Shown piece by piece: positions 24,915-35,310 of a stretch of 64,000 bases of DNA. Positions within the stretch are counted from its first letter, which is position 1; every line of letters starts with the position of its first letter. Under the pieces are notes generated by a model that saw only the letters and a program-made list of their open reading frames with translations, was not told the DNA's origin and did no database searches. Source of the stretch: Paraconiothyrium sp. Pb-2020 (taxonomy: Eukaryota > Ascomycota > Dothideomycetes > Pleosporales > Didymosphaeriaceae); the NCBI GenBank assembly GCA_022419385.1, contig JAJUBI010000007.1, forward strand, positions 1,397,768-1,461,767, given 5' to 3'. The translations under genes and the position numbers were made by a program.

Positions 24915-25500
24915 ATGAGCGACGACTGGAACAGTGTCACCAAGATCGGCTCCCGCACTCGTGGCGGCGCGGCTGGACCCCGCGAGACGGTCGTTAAGGG
25001 CAAGAGCGCGCTGAACGCAGCACAGCGAAGCGGCGGTATCGTAGCAACGGAGAAGAAATTTGCCACTGCTAATGCTGTACGTATTTCCACTTGTCCCCTT
25101 CACATCTTCACACTCCGGAGCGCAAGCTTTAGGCGACGTCATGGACCCACTGGCACACACACATCACCAGCAAGCACTGACACTTTCGCAGGGCGCCTCA
25201 TCCGAAGGCCAGCGTCTCACCAAAGTCGACCGCTCCGACGACATCATCAAGCCGAAGACGGTGGGCATCGTTGTCGGCCAAGCCATCTCCAAGGCGCGCT
25301 CCGAGGAAGAACGACAAGGGCACCACCATGACACAGAAAGACCTCGCGACAAAGTGCAACAGCACGCGACTATCATTGCTGACTTTGAGCGTGGCACTGC
25401 GACGCCTGACCAGAAGCTGTGGGCACCATGGAGCGCGTGCTCAATGTCATCCTGGGGTGACAAGATTGGACAGCCGAAGTTTCCGAACAAGAAGAAATAG
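24915..25500 (+). CDS. MBF1: Multiprotein bridging factor 1, with two out-of-phase segments
   Basis: MBF1 is a small conserved coactivator that links sequence-specific activators to TBP. Exons 24915-25076 and 25192-25500 (intron 25077-25191) give 156 residues. The N-terminus (DDWNSVTKIGSRTRGG; KSALNAAQRSGG) and LTKVDRSDDIIKPKTVG are canonical. Then the reading frame leaves homology twice without any stop. The conserved MTQKDLATKCNST stretch is encoded at 25328-25366 but one base out of the open frame. TIIADFERGTATPDQK is back in frame. GTMERVLNVIL (25422-25454) lies in the third frame. GDKIGQPKFPNKKK is in frame again. The translated product therefore lacks much of the helix-turn-helix core. 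This is either real compensated frameshifting or sequence error; the gene's identity is certain. Confidence 0.85.
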
Positions 25501-25906
25501 ACAGTACTTGGCTTAGAGTGGAGGTAGACGAAAAGCATGTCTGGGACACCAGGCTGGGCATGACGGGATTTGATTAGCGGGCGTTTGAAGGATGGAATTG
25601 CAGAATGAACTCGCGTTCCAGGCGACATCGGACTCGGGCTTTTGGTAGCCTTCACGATATTCTCATAGGATTGTTAGGAAATGACATCATGACGGATCAG
25701 GTTCCCAAATCAAGTGTTCCCTTGCGCCTGGAGTAGCCGGGAGATTTCATTGCTAATTGATTGATGTTGATAATAGAACAAGGGGACAAAACGAAGGGAA
25801 TAATATGGTGACAGAGTTGTTTCAACCACACGGCAACACAATCACCAACAACAGCAAGAAGAACACGAAAAACCACCAACACCTCGGTAAGAGACTATGG
25901 GACTCT
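25501..25906. other. Convergent intergenic spacer
   Basis: This contains the 3' flanks of MBF1 (+) and the acidic orphan (-). No gene is seen. Confidence 0.5.
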
Positions 25907-26530
25907 CTACACACGGAAAGCTCCTTCCTCCTCACTCTCCTCTTCAGACTCCTCGTCGATAACAAACAACCCATTATCCTCCTCATCCATACTGTACCGA
26001 CACCGACAACACACATTCGCCTCCCGCTTCCTCTCCTTCATAACCCTCGGACTCAGCGCCACGCCCGCAGCACCATAAATTACATTCCCGTCGTAAGCAT
26101 CGCCCCAGTCCCAGTCCATCTCGTCGAGATCAAGAATCGGTACCTCGGATTGTTTTGGAGGTGGAGGGAAATACAGTGGCGCTGGCGAAGGCGACGACGG
26201 GGGCGAGGGGTATGAAGACGCAGAGGAAGATGGAAAAGATGAAGCTGATGTGCGGAACGACATATCGTCTGTATCTTGGCTTTGACTTTCGGCGTCGCAA
26301 TCTTCCATGTCGACGTCGACGTAGGGTTTTGCACGCGCTCTGTCCGCTGCGCGAAGCATTTCTTCCAGTGTGTCTGCGTCGAGATGGTTTCTGCGGCGTA
26401 AGGGGGGTGGCTTGGGGATGTGGATGACGGTGCTGTACGTCATGTGTTGGAGAAGAGGAGGGGGTTTTGCGAGCTGCGGATGGGCTGTGGGGCGCTCTTC
26501 CATCGAAGGCTGAGGAGGCGAGGTCGACAT
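25907..26530 (-). CDS. Hypothetical acidic Pro/Ser-rich protein
   Basis: A single open frame of 207 residues starts at the ATG at 26530. It contains a Pro-rich N-terminus, a helical segment DTLEEMLRAADRARAKPYVDVDMED, a Ser/Pro run, then LDLDEMDWDWGDAYDG. The C-terminal third holds a Cys pair-rich patch (CCRCRYSMDEEDNGLFVIDE) and a Glu-rich end. Acidic, aromatic and cysteine spacing with a long ATG-initiated frame argue for a real gene. I recognise no family. It faces MBF1 convergently. Confidence 0.5.
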   Translation of the reverse strand: MSTSPPQPSMEERPTAHPQLAKPPPLLQHMTYSTVIHIPKPPPLRRRNHLDADTLEEMLRAADRARAKPYVDVDMEDCDAESQSQDTDDMSFRTSASSFPSSSASSYPSPPSSPSPAPLYFPPPPKQSEVPILDLDEMDWDWGDAYDGNVIYGAAGVALSPRVMKERKREANVCCRCRYSMDEEDNGLFVIDEESEEESEEEGAFRV

Positions 26531-26739
26531 GATTGTCTCGATGGTGGGGAGGGGCGTGAGGCTCAGCGGTGTGGGTCGTCTGGCTCTCTGCCTCTGCCTT
26601 TCTTTATCATCGAAAAGGAGGAGGCTGACGATGCTCGTTGGTGATGATGTCTAGTGCCTACATTTTCTATTAGATCATCTTTTTCGCTCGGACCCTACCT
26701 ACTCACTGTTTTCGCTCCCCTCGCTTGTCGGAGATGTAG

Positions 26740-26970
26740 CTACATCTTCCTGTACGCCCTCCTCGTAGGCTTTCCCTTCCACGGAACCTTGTCCAATACC
26801 CGCGAGGATGGGGCTGGCGGACAGTTGTTGAGCGCTTTGCATGCTTCGTGGCGGTGATGAAGAGAGGAGGTTAGGTAGGTGGGGGTTGTGGGGTTCAATG
26901 CGAATGCGAGCGTAATGAAGGCGAGGAGGACAAACAGGAAGGGGCAGATGCTTGTGGAGGGGCAAATCAT
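26740..26970 (-). CDS. Possible small secreted peptide
   Basis: An ATG frame of 76 residues begins with a clear signal-peptide-like segment (ICPFLFVLLAFITLAFALN), followed by a short polar chain with two cysteines and a basic end. No homology is recognised. The frame might continue through an intron into the alternative frame downstream. It may equally be chance. Confidence 0.25.
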   Translation of the reverse strand: MICPSTSICPFLFVLLAFITLAFALNPTTPTYLTSSLHHRHEACKALNNCPPAPSSRVLDKVPWKGKPTRRAYRKM

Positions 26971-28992
26971 GGAAAGGTGTGTTGAGCTATGTTCCCGAGT
27001 GGAAGAGATTGTAGAGCTGCCTCATCGACCCGCTGTTGGTAGGTCTATGGGTGTTTACAGACCTACTTATACACCTTGTGTTACACACTACCGTCTACCA
27101 TCTCGCTTCCCCATGTTTCGTTTATCACAGCAATGTCGTCATGCTTCCCTTGAAACTAATTACTGTGGTGGCACTGCTTGGGATGTTAGTAGGGCGGCAC
27201 AGTGCGTTTGGATTTGATTCGTACGAGGAGGAGTGCGGGTGTGGGAGGCGCCGCTGAGGTATCAATCTGATTGAGACCGAGGTCGGCCCTATCAGCTCGC
27301 AGGTGGCGTGGATGTCTTGTAGGGACGCATTGTATATCGAGGGTGGTGTTTCAATCGAGAGATAAATCCTACGGGGGCGAAGTAGAAGCTTGAGATAGGA
27401 ATACACGTGAGATGAAATCATGGTGGAGAACTGTACTGTGTGCATGCACGTACATCGTCAGTGGCTTCTTGCAAGTATATGCATGCGAGACATTTCTTCG
27501 TCGGGAGCACTACATGGACCGCGAGACACATATGTTTCTTGTGTCCGCTAGAAGACGTGTAACTCCTTCGCTTTGGCTCCGTTCCCATCATTCTAGAGTG
27601 AAAGAACATCAACACTTCAGCACTAGAGACTGTTCCTGGCATCCTACCACCCCCGCAGAATGGTATTGAAACAAGTCAGGTCCCCGCTGTTCACCAAGAC
27701 TGCGCTAGCGATGAATGTAACACCACAGCCTTTTGCTATTCTTACAGTTATTAGATGGTGAATACTAAGGCGTGGGTACGCCGCCGGCAGCTTTGATTTC
27801 CGTCATTTCAGTTTGCTCCCACTGACTCGAAGATGCTCTTCGAAGTCAAGTCACTCGTCGTATAATGACAACGATTGATTAAAATGGCAAGCAAAAAGCG
27901 ACCCCTCTGCAGCAAGGACGTGCATGTCAAAACTCCGCATGTTCCCAAATGCGCCGTACCGCCCCGTCCCTTCCGCGCACGTGTGATCCTCCCTTCCACA
28001 CCGGTTGCTACGCCACGATGTCCATCCCTTCACATCTCACTTGCTAAACAGTCTAGCCGCCGGGGCGGTACTATTTAGGGCTAGACTGGTCTGTGGGTGG
28101 TTCATGCCCCCGTGCGTGAGCACGTTGAAACGTGCCTGTAAGCATTACGGCAATTTTTAAAGGCGACCAATGGGTCCCATCCTCAGGGCGGAGGATTATC
28201 ACCTTTGACCAGCTGTTCGCAGAAGGAAGGATTCAAAAGTGCTAAGACGTGAGCAGAGGATTCTTCGGATTGCATTGTTCTCTTTGTGTATATGTGCGAC
28301 CGCGAGTTTTCCTGGGTACCAGGACGGCGCGAGGCCGCCGGATGCCACCCGTCCAAAGTAATCATGCTTCGTATTGGACAATCGTCTTTGCCCGCTCGAT
28401 AGACACGCGCGTTTCGTGGCTCGCTATGCATCCGCGAGATTGACAAAACCGTGCCGCATTGCGGCCCTCAAAACGCCACGTCGAGCTAGTAAACTTGACA
28501 ATCCCAGGAGCTGTGCCGCCGAACCTCAGTCCAAGACATGGATCAACCAGCAAAAGTGATAGATTCGGTCCGCTGGTGAGCTCCCCTCACATGTAGTTCC
28601 CCGAAGCAACACCGCTGGTCTGCGAATTGCGCTTGTGGCGCAGATAAAGATTAATACCCCATCAACCCTTGCCCCGGGAATTCCTTCGTCAGGAGGTTAT
28701 TGCGAGCGAGTCGATTGAGTTCACACAAGTTACACTCTCGAGTAAGACATGTTAAGTTCTGACATTGTCGACCGATGTTAGGGAGTAGGGAACGTGAACA
28801 TTAATATGAGTTTTTGCATCGCGTAGATCTAGCCAGATCCCATCGCTGAACCATATACATGCATGCTGAGTGTTGAAATACTCTATCATACCAATGCTTT
28901 CTGCTCCAAATAGCTGTGAAGCGCCAAAAGCTCTACTGAATGTTGAAAGACCGCGCTTTTCCTAACGCCATGACTGCTATTAAAGTATGAGT
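26971..28992. other. 2.0-kb intergenic stretch
   Basis: No supportable gene. It contains a perfect 10-base inverted repeat (28049-28088). The open frames are short and unlike proteins. Confidence 0.45.
28049..28088. repeat. Perfect 10-base inverted repeat with 20-base spacer
   Basis: CAGTCTAGCC (28049-28058) pairs with GGCTAGACTG (28079-28088). It could form a hairpin or be a palindromic binding site. There is no run of T and no adjacent coding end. Confidence 0.7.
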
Positions 28993-31900
28993 CTAGAAGA
29001 GACCGTCGATCTCGCCCGTCTCAACATCGACATCGACGTTTAAATATCCGGGCGCAGTCGGGAGTCCAGGGATTGTCTGAATGTCTGCAGCCAGCGCGTA
29101 CAGGTAGCCGGCACCAGCCGCCATTCTGACGTCGCGGATAGGAACCGTGAAACCGGTCGGTGCACCCTTGAGCTCAGGATCGTGACTAAGCGAGTATTGT
29201 GTCTTTGCCACGCAGATGGGAAGGTTGCCGAGGCCTTGCTTGACATAGGTGTCCACCTTCTTCTGAGCAAGTTCCGAGAACTCGACCTTGTCTGCGCCGT
29301 ACATCTTCTGAGCAATCGTGTCCATGCGCTCCTGCACTGATCCTTCCAGGTCGTACAACAGTTTGAAGTCCGACTTGGCGTTGCTCGCCGCAATGATGCC
29401 TTTGGCTAGGTCGACAGCGCCCTTTCCACCCTCAGCCCAGTGGTTGGCCGCGATAGCATCTTCTGCGCCAGCGGCAAGGGCCTCCTCCTTGATGACGTCA
29501 ATCTCAGCCTGGGTGTCGGTCGAGAACTTGTTGATGCAGACCACGACAGGAACGCCGTATGCCTTGGCGTTTTCGATATGCTTCTTCAGGTTGACACATC
29601 CTTTGCGAAGAATTTCGACATTCTCAGTACGGTAGACTTCTGGGAGCTGAGCGCCTGCGGTGACTGGGGGCCCACCACCGTGGACCTTGAGAGCCCGGAC
29701 GGTAGCAACGATGACGACGGTGTCAGGTTGAAGACCCGAGGAGCGACACTTGATGTTGAAGAAACGCTCGCCACCCATGGTGAAGTCGAAACCAGATTCG
29801 GTAACGACGAAGCCAGCCTTCTCGGCCGGATCCTCATCCGGCTCAGTACCCGCGAGCTTGAGTGCAAGCTTATCAGCGAGCACTGAGGAGGCTCCGATGC
29901 TGATGTTGGCGAAAGGGCCTGCATGAACAAAGACGGGTGTACCCTCAAGTGTCTGCATCATGTTGGGCTTGATGGCATCCTTAAGAAGGGCAGCTAGAGC
30001 ACCGCCGGCACCAATATCGTCGCACGTGACAGGGTCTCCTTGGCGGGAGGTTGCAACGACCATACGACCAAGGCGCTCCCTCAGGTCGGCAAGGTCGTTG
30101 CTGAGCGCGAGAATGGCCATACACTCGCTAGCAACAGTGATGTCGAAGCCAGTCTCGCGAGTCTGACCCTTCTCGGTCGGCGCCTGGCCAATGGTGATGC
30201 CTCGCAGATGCCTGTCATTGACATCCAAAACGCGGCGCCAGGTGATGGTTTCAGGGTCAATATCAAGTCGGGCGAAACGACGGATTTCTTCCTCTGTCAG
30301 TTCATCAGGGTTGGTCTTGGTGATTCCGAGCTTCTTGAGACGGCGGAACATGATGGGCAGAAACTCGCGCCTGCCCTTCTTGGTCGGTACGAGTCGCTTG
30401 TAGAGAGGTCCATCCTTTTGTGTATTCTCGTGGAAGATGCGCGTCTCGATGGCCGCAGCGAGCAAGTTGTTTGCGGCAGTGATGGCGTGAATATCTCCAG
30501 TGAGATGGAGGTTGAACTCATCCATAGGAATAACCTGGCTGTAGCCACCTCCTGCAGCTCCACCCTTGATACCAAAGGTAGGCCCCATAGAGGGTTGTCG
30601 TACGTTGGCAAAGCATATCCTGCCAAGGTGTGCCCCCAGTGCCTGTGCGAGACCAACAGTAGTGGTCGACTTGCCCTCACCCAGAGGCGTAGGCGTGATA
30701 CCGGCGACCAAGATGTACTTGCCGTTCTTGCGATGCTCTAGGCGCTTCAACAGAGAAAGATCCACCTTGGCCTTGGTAGAACCGTACGGCTCCAGCTCAT
30801 TCGGCATGATACCAACTTCTGCTGCAACGGACGTGATTGGCTTCGGGTGTTGTTTCCTTGACACCTCGATGTCTGAGGGTACTGGGTCCTGGAGCTTCAA
30901 GGGGAGCGGGTTGATCTTTCGCTTCTTCTGTCTATCGAACGTAGCGTCTGCGGAGTCTACCACGTTCTGGAGAAGCATAGCCACGGTCATGGGTCCGACG
31001 CCTCCAGGCACAGGTGTGATGTGCGAGGCGACGTCTACGGCAGAGTCATAGTCGACATCACCAACGAGCCTCTGGCCAGACTTCTTTGTGTCATCTGGGA
31101 TGAAGTTGGTGCCCACGTCAATGACAACGGCTCCTGGTTTCAGCCAATCGCCCTTGACAAAGTGTGCGACACCGATGGCGGCCACCACGATGTCCGCCTG
31201 CTTGACAATCTCAGGCAGGTTAGCCGTCTTGGAGTGGCAGACGGTGACGGTGGCGTCGGCGTTCTTCAGCAGGTTGCTCACGGGGCTGCCCACGATATCG
31301 CTTCTGCCCAGGACGACAGCGTTCTTACCCTTGGGGTCAACGCCCGCCTCCTTCAGCAAGACCATGACACCCTTGGGCGTACATGGCGTGAACAGGGGCT
31401 TGCCGCCGCGCTTAGCCAGCTCGCCGATGCTCGCAACGCCGAAGCCGTCGACATCCTTCTCGTCGGCAACGGCCGATGTAATGGTGTGCTCGGAGATATG
31501 CTTGGGGAGGGGCAGCTGGACGAGGATACCGTGGATACTAGGGTCGTTGTTGTAGGTATTGAGCGTGTACAGAAGCTCGGCCTCAGAGATGTCCTCGTCG
31601 AATTTGACGAGCTCGGCGTCGATGTTGGCCTGGCGTCACTGTCAGTAGCGGTCCGAGTCAGAGGGAGGGGTGCACCCGCCTCTTCGGCGGCCTTCAGCTT
31701 CATGCGCACATAGGTACCTGCCCCGCGTCAATTGGTGCTCGTGTGCTTCCATCCCGCAGTAGATTAGGTACATACTCGAGTCCGATCTGTCTCCGACTGG
31801 AATATATAGATTAGCCTGTGATAGTGCTCTCATGCAGCGCTGCACTTACCCTGGACGATCTTCAGCGACGGGCGGTACCGTGGGTTGGTCTCCTGCTTCT

Positions 31901-32129
31901 GCTTGACCTCTGCGCCAAGGCGTTCGCGGATGCTGCGCGCAATGGCATTGCCATCAATCTTGGAGGCCGTCATGAGGAGCGAGGTGTGAGAGAAGAGACG
32001 CCGGGAAGCGGGCGGTGGATAGACATAGCTCCGAACGTACGGAGAGCGAGATAATATTTTGGTCAGCGGGGTAGCTTGCGGCGGAAAACTACGGCCCTGC
32101 GCGCTGATCGATATCGGACGCAGCCTCAT
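28993..32129 (-). CDS. ADE3: Trifunctional C1-tetrahydrofolate synthase
   Basis: Methylene-THF dehydrogenase, methenyl-THF cyclohydrolase and formate-THF ligase in one chain, interconverting one-carbon units for purine, methionine and thymidylate synthesis. Exons 32129-31850, 31796-31776, 31717-31680 and 31629-28993 give 991 residues. The dehydrogenase/cyclohydrolase part carries YVRMKLKAAEE and PGGVGPMTVAML (about 321-332). The ligase part carries the ATP loop TPLGEGKSTTTVGL (about 426-439) and GGAAGGGYSQVIPMDE. The first 52 residues (MRLRPISIS.., Arg/Ser-rich, no acid) resemble a mitochondrial presequence. A second in-frame ATG at 31973 begins the cytosolic-type enzyme (MTASKIDGNAIARSIRERL). 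Yeast has separate genes (ADE3 cytosolic, MIS1 mitochondrial). Exon 2 is only 21 bases, and the third intron needs a GC donor. Confidence 0.95.
31630..31679 (-). other. GC-AG intron in the C1-THF synthase gene
   Basis: The acceptor (GCCAG before GCCAACATC) is fixed in phase 0 because the preceding in-frame codons include a stop. The only phase-0 donor is GAG|GCGGGT. The GT three bases further on (GCGG|GTGC) would shift the frame. Confidence 0.65.
31973..31973 (-). promoter_or_regulatory. Putative alternative (cytosolic) start codon of C1-THF synthase
   Basis: This ATG (31973-31971) is in frame, 52 codons after the first ATG, exactly at the N-terminus of cytosolic family members. Confidence 0.55.
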
Positions 32130-32695
32130 CGTCGGGCCAAACGCAACCAAATGCGTCTATCAAATCCAGTGCGAGAAGCCACTGATTTTATCGACCATGA
32201 CACTGAGCGTCGGTTAAGATGACTCAGGCCCACGCGCGTCCCAGACCCTAACCACGGTCGAAGAAGGCCAACCCCGGGCACGCCAGAGTTTCGCACCGGC
32301 ACCGAAGCCTTCGAATCGCTTTCTCGCCTCCGCATCCGCTGCGCCTCGATTACGTACAAGCAATATGAGGGAATAAGGGGTCACGAGTGTTAGATAGCTT
32401 GTCAAGCGACGAGCACCTCAGTGGGTGCAATTGACCTTCCAAGTGTACTTTGACTGGCCGTGCATCGTGGATGTCGGGCCAAAAATTCCATAATTATCTA
32501 GATGCAGTTTAGTGCTTCCGATGCAAACCAGTCCCCGACATCGCGGGAACACCATTGACCCCGACTCCACTCAATCCCTATCACGAACATGACATCTGAC
32601 CGTGTCGTCGTTATACGTGACGTTCAGTCAGATGACTCGATTGGCTCACAAGACCAAGACCCGTTTGAAACCATCCCGACATTTCTCCAACCTCC
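32130..32695. other. Intergenic region and C1-THF synthase promoter
   Basis: This is the upstream region of C1-THF synthase and the 3' flank of the SH3 gene. No gene is seen. Confidence 0.5.
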
Positions 32696-34284
32696 TTAGG
32701 CAGCTGGCTGGGGCGCCCGAGGGTTCTCCAGTATATCCATCAGGACACCGAACAGTACGAAGAGAGCCTGCGCTTTCTCCCTGAGGATTTCGCGGTGGTC
32801 TGGATGGCAATATCGAGCGAACTTGTCCGGGTGCCACTTGTAGCGCTCCGTCTTCAGCGTGTCCAAAGTGTATTCACCAGAACCGCACATCAGTTCGTGC
32901 AGATCGTGGATACAGATACCTAGACAGCGTATGCCTTTCTTAAGGGGGTTGCATGCATCCTTGGTACATGCGTTCATGTAGCGGGAAAGGTCGGGGAAGG
33001 AGCGAATATCACCCGCCTTGAGCATCTTCTCAACATCGACCGTGAATCGCGCGTAGGCCTGTCGTGGGTCGATGTGCGGTACCATCTGCTGGGAGTCCAG
33101 CCAAGCCTTGTGCACCCATCCATTCTCCCCACGCCGATTCTCGACGAGAAACCAGTCATTTCCCATTTCTTTCAGAATCTTGACTCGCTCACCCTTCTTC
33201 AGGTCAAGCTCCCACGAATCTCTTGCATGGGACCGCCCAGTGTGTTTGCTGATTGCCCATCTGAATACTTGCAATCCTTCAGCATTCTTTGGAACGTTGA
33301 CGACTTGGCCAGATGTATGTGAAGCCCCCTCCTGCCTCATCTCTTGGAGAGGATGTTGCTTCTTGCGCAGCCTAGAAACAACGTCCTCCGGTTCGAATCG
33401 AAGTATGAAGTCTGCTTCGTGGGCGTCCTTAGTTTTCTTGAAGAATGCAAAGGTTCCGCCCGTGGGAGAGTGCGGGTTGATGGCGACATACTGAGATTGT
33501 CAGCTCGCTGTCCACTGCAACACCCATTGTGGCGTCCTACGGCTAGTTTCGCGTAGCAGTGAGGTAGGAGCAACTCTTGCGATGACATGTTGTCCCATAG
33601 GTCCTTCCAAGCGCCCCGGATGACTCCTGCCCCTCTGTCCATAAGATTATTTGAATGGTCGTGTCCATTCTTGATATACCAGCTGCCATTGTCGTGCCAA
33701 GCTATGTTGTCAAGAGTACCTGACTTCAGCACTCCTGGTGAGCCATTGGCTTCATCGAAATCGGCAGAGCTGATGTTGAACAAGGCGGTCCGCAGTTCTT
33801 TTGGAATTCTCTTTGCGACCCAGAGCAAGCCCGACCAGGCAACGTAGGATCTATTTGCACCTAGTTGAACGCGGAGAGACGATGCGCTCTCTTCCGACGT
33901 TGCAGACACGCGATCGACGAACGATCGCAGAGCTTTCGGGAGATCTCGTCCAGCTCGGTGGGCGACGCTACCGTCTTTCATCTGGTAAGTGAACAAGAAC
34001 GAGTCGTCGTCGCTGCCGAAAGACGCATGAAGCACCTTCTTGATCTGGCCGCCCAAGAGGTCCTTGACAACTTTACGCGGCAGGTGGGTGCTGTTATGCA
34101 TATCAACAACACGAGTCGCGCTTTGACAAAACAGATGTACTCACGTTGAATAGCCATTGGGCGTGGCACAGAACTGCGTGGCGCCGGGGCCGAAAGCGAT
34201 GCAATACTGGTCGAGACCAGGCGGCTCGAGGGCGGTGAGCGCAGCTGAGACATCAATATGCACCACCGAGTTCGCGAGAGCCAT
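32696..34284 (-). CDS. SH3-domain protein with a J-like C-terminal segment
   Basis: Exons 34284-34145, 34090-33541 and 33490-32696 give 494 residues. The first ~230 residues form a conserved-looking module (SVVHIDVSAALTALEPPGLDQ; FCATPNGYSTTHLPRKVVKDL; WHDNGSWYIKNG) that may be a degenerate beta-propeller or WD-like region. Residues about 305-360 form an SH3-type fold (ELDLKKGERVKILKEMGNDW, GENGWVHKAWL). The C-terminus has ERYKWHPDKFARY, with an HPD tripeptide in a J-domain-like helix context, then a helical end. The second intron uses GTAGGA with a phase-0 junction. The role is unknown; SH3 suggests binding of a Pro-rich partner. It is divergent with eIF3i across 1.0 kb. Confidence 0.75.
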
Positions 34285-35310
34285 CGTAGCAGAGGTGCTG
34301 CGTTGCGACGACGGAGTGCAGAGGTGAGACTGAAGTAGGCTGTGCTAGTATGGAAGGCGCACTTACCGCCAAACCTCAGTGAACCAGCAAACGGAAAGCG
34401 CCGCCCGGGCAACGGTGAGATGCACAGCGGTCGGTTTTGAGTGCTTCGAGTCGCCCTAGATCAAGAGTAAGGAATCCGATACTCGCTCTTGATCACTACT
34501 GTGATTTTGTCATTTCGAGTAACATGTGCACTTCGAGCACAGGACGATGAGTGCTGCAGATTATATAGCGTTGTTTACAGATGCTCCTGCGGCGGGCTGT
34601 GCCGCGAAGTATGGAGGGTGAATACAATGCCTTGTCCCTGCTGTCCTGCAAAGAGCTGGCTGTAACGAATGCATTGAGAGAAGACGTGACGCGAATGATC
34701 AAGAGGAAGAGAGACTGGAGAATGGTTGAATGAGCTTGATGAAGACGATACCGGGACATATGGTAGGTGTAATGTGGAACTTCTGTAGGCACTCCGACTC
34801 CAGAGGTGCACCGAAGCACTGGCTCCAAGATAGTTTCACTCAAACCAGGAAAGACGAGCTGCCAACTTTGTACCACTCATACATTCTAGTCGATAGCCTC
34901 GTAAACATAACTTCATCAATCTTAAGCTTGATTGGCAAGAGTCCCAAGTAGCAGGCTGTTTGTGCATGCTGCTCCAGCAGATGGCGGTGGATGGCATGAC
35001 TGCCATAACTAGCCCCTCAAGACGACCCAGGAAGTTTTGACTCACACATTCAGGTCCATAAATCGATGAAACGTCTCCACGTGTCAACGAACGAGGAGTG
35101 TGGACGATGAGTCGAAGTGATCCTACCCCAGCGCTGGATCGTGGGTTGATGCGGGACAGCCAGAGACTAGGCCCTATTCGGCTGGCGCAAACCAGCCCAC
35201 TTCCACGAACACCTGCCGCATAATGGGACGACTCATTTGCGAAATTTCACAAAACCGTCTCCCCGCCGCCACGTCGACCCGACACTTCCTCCTCCAGATA
35301 CGCAGACAAG
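34285..35310. other. Divergent promoter region, SH3 gene and eIF3i
   Basis: 1.0 kb between two divergent start codons. The open frames (34496-34876 and 34575-34811 on -) are unlike proteins and use non-ATG or weak starts. No RNA gene is recognised. Confidence 0.5.

Noticed and set aside
29318..31713. Long + strand open frames opposite C1-THF synthase
   Set aside because: They are antisense shadows of a strongly conserved coding region; the codon pattern follows the - strand gene.
33385..33400. GGTTCGAATC, a tRNA B-box-like string
   Set aside because: It is inside a coding exon of the SH3 gene, with no cloverleaf around it.
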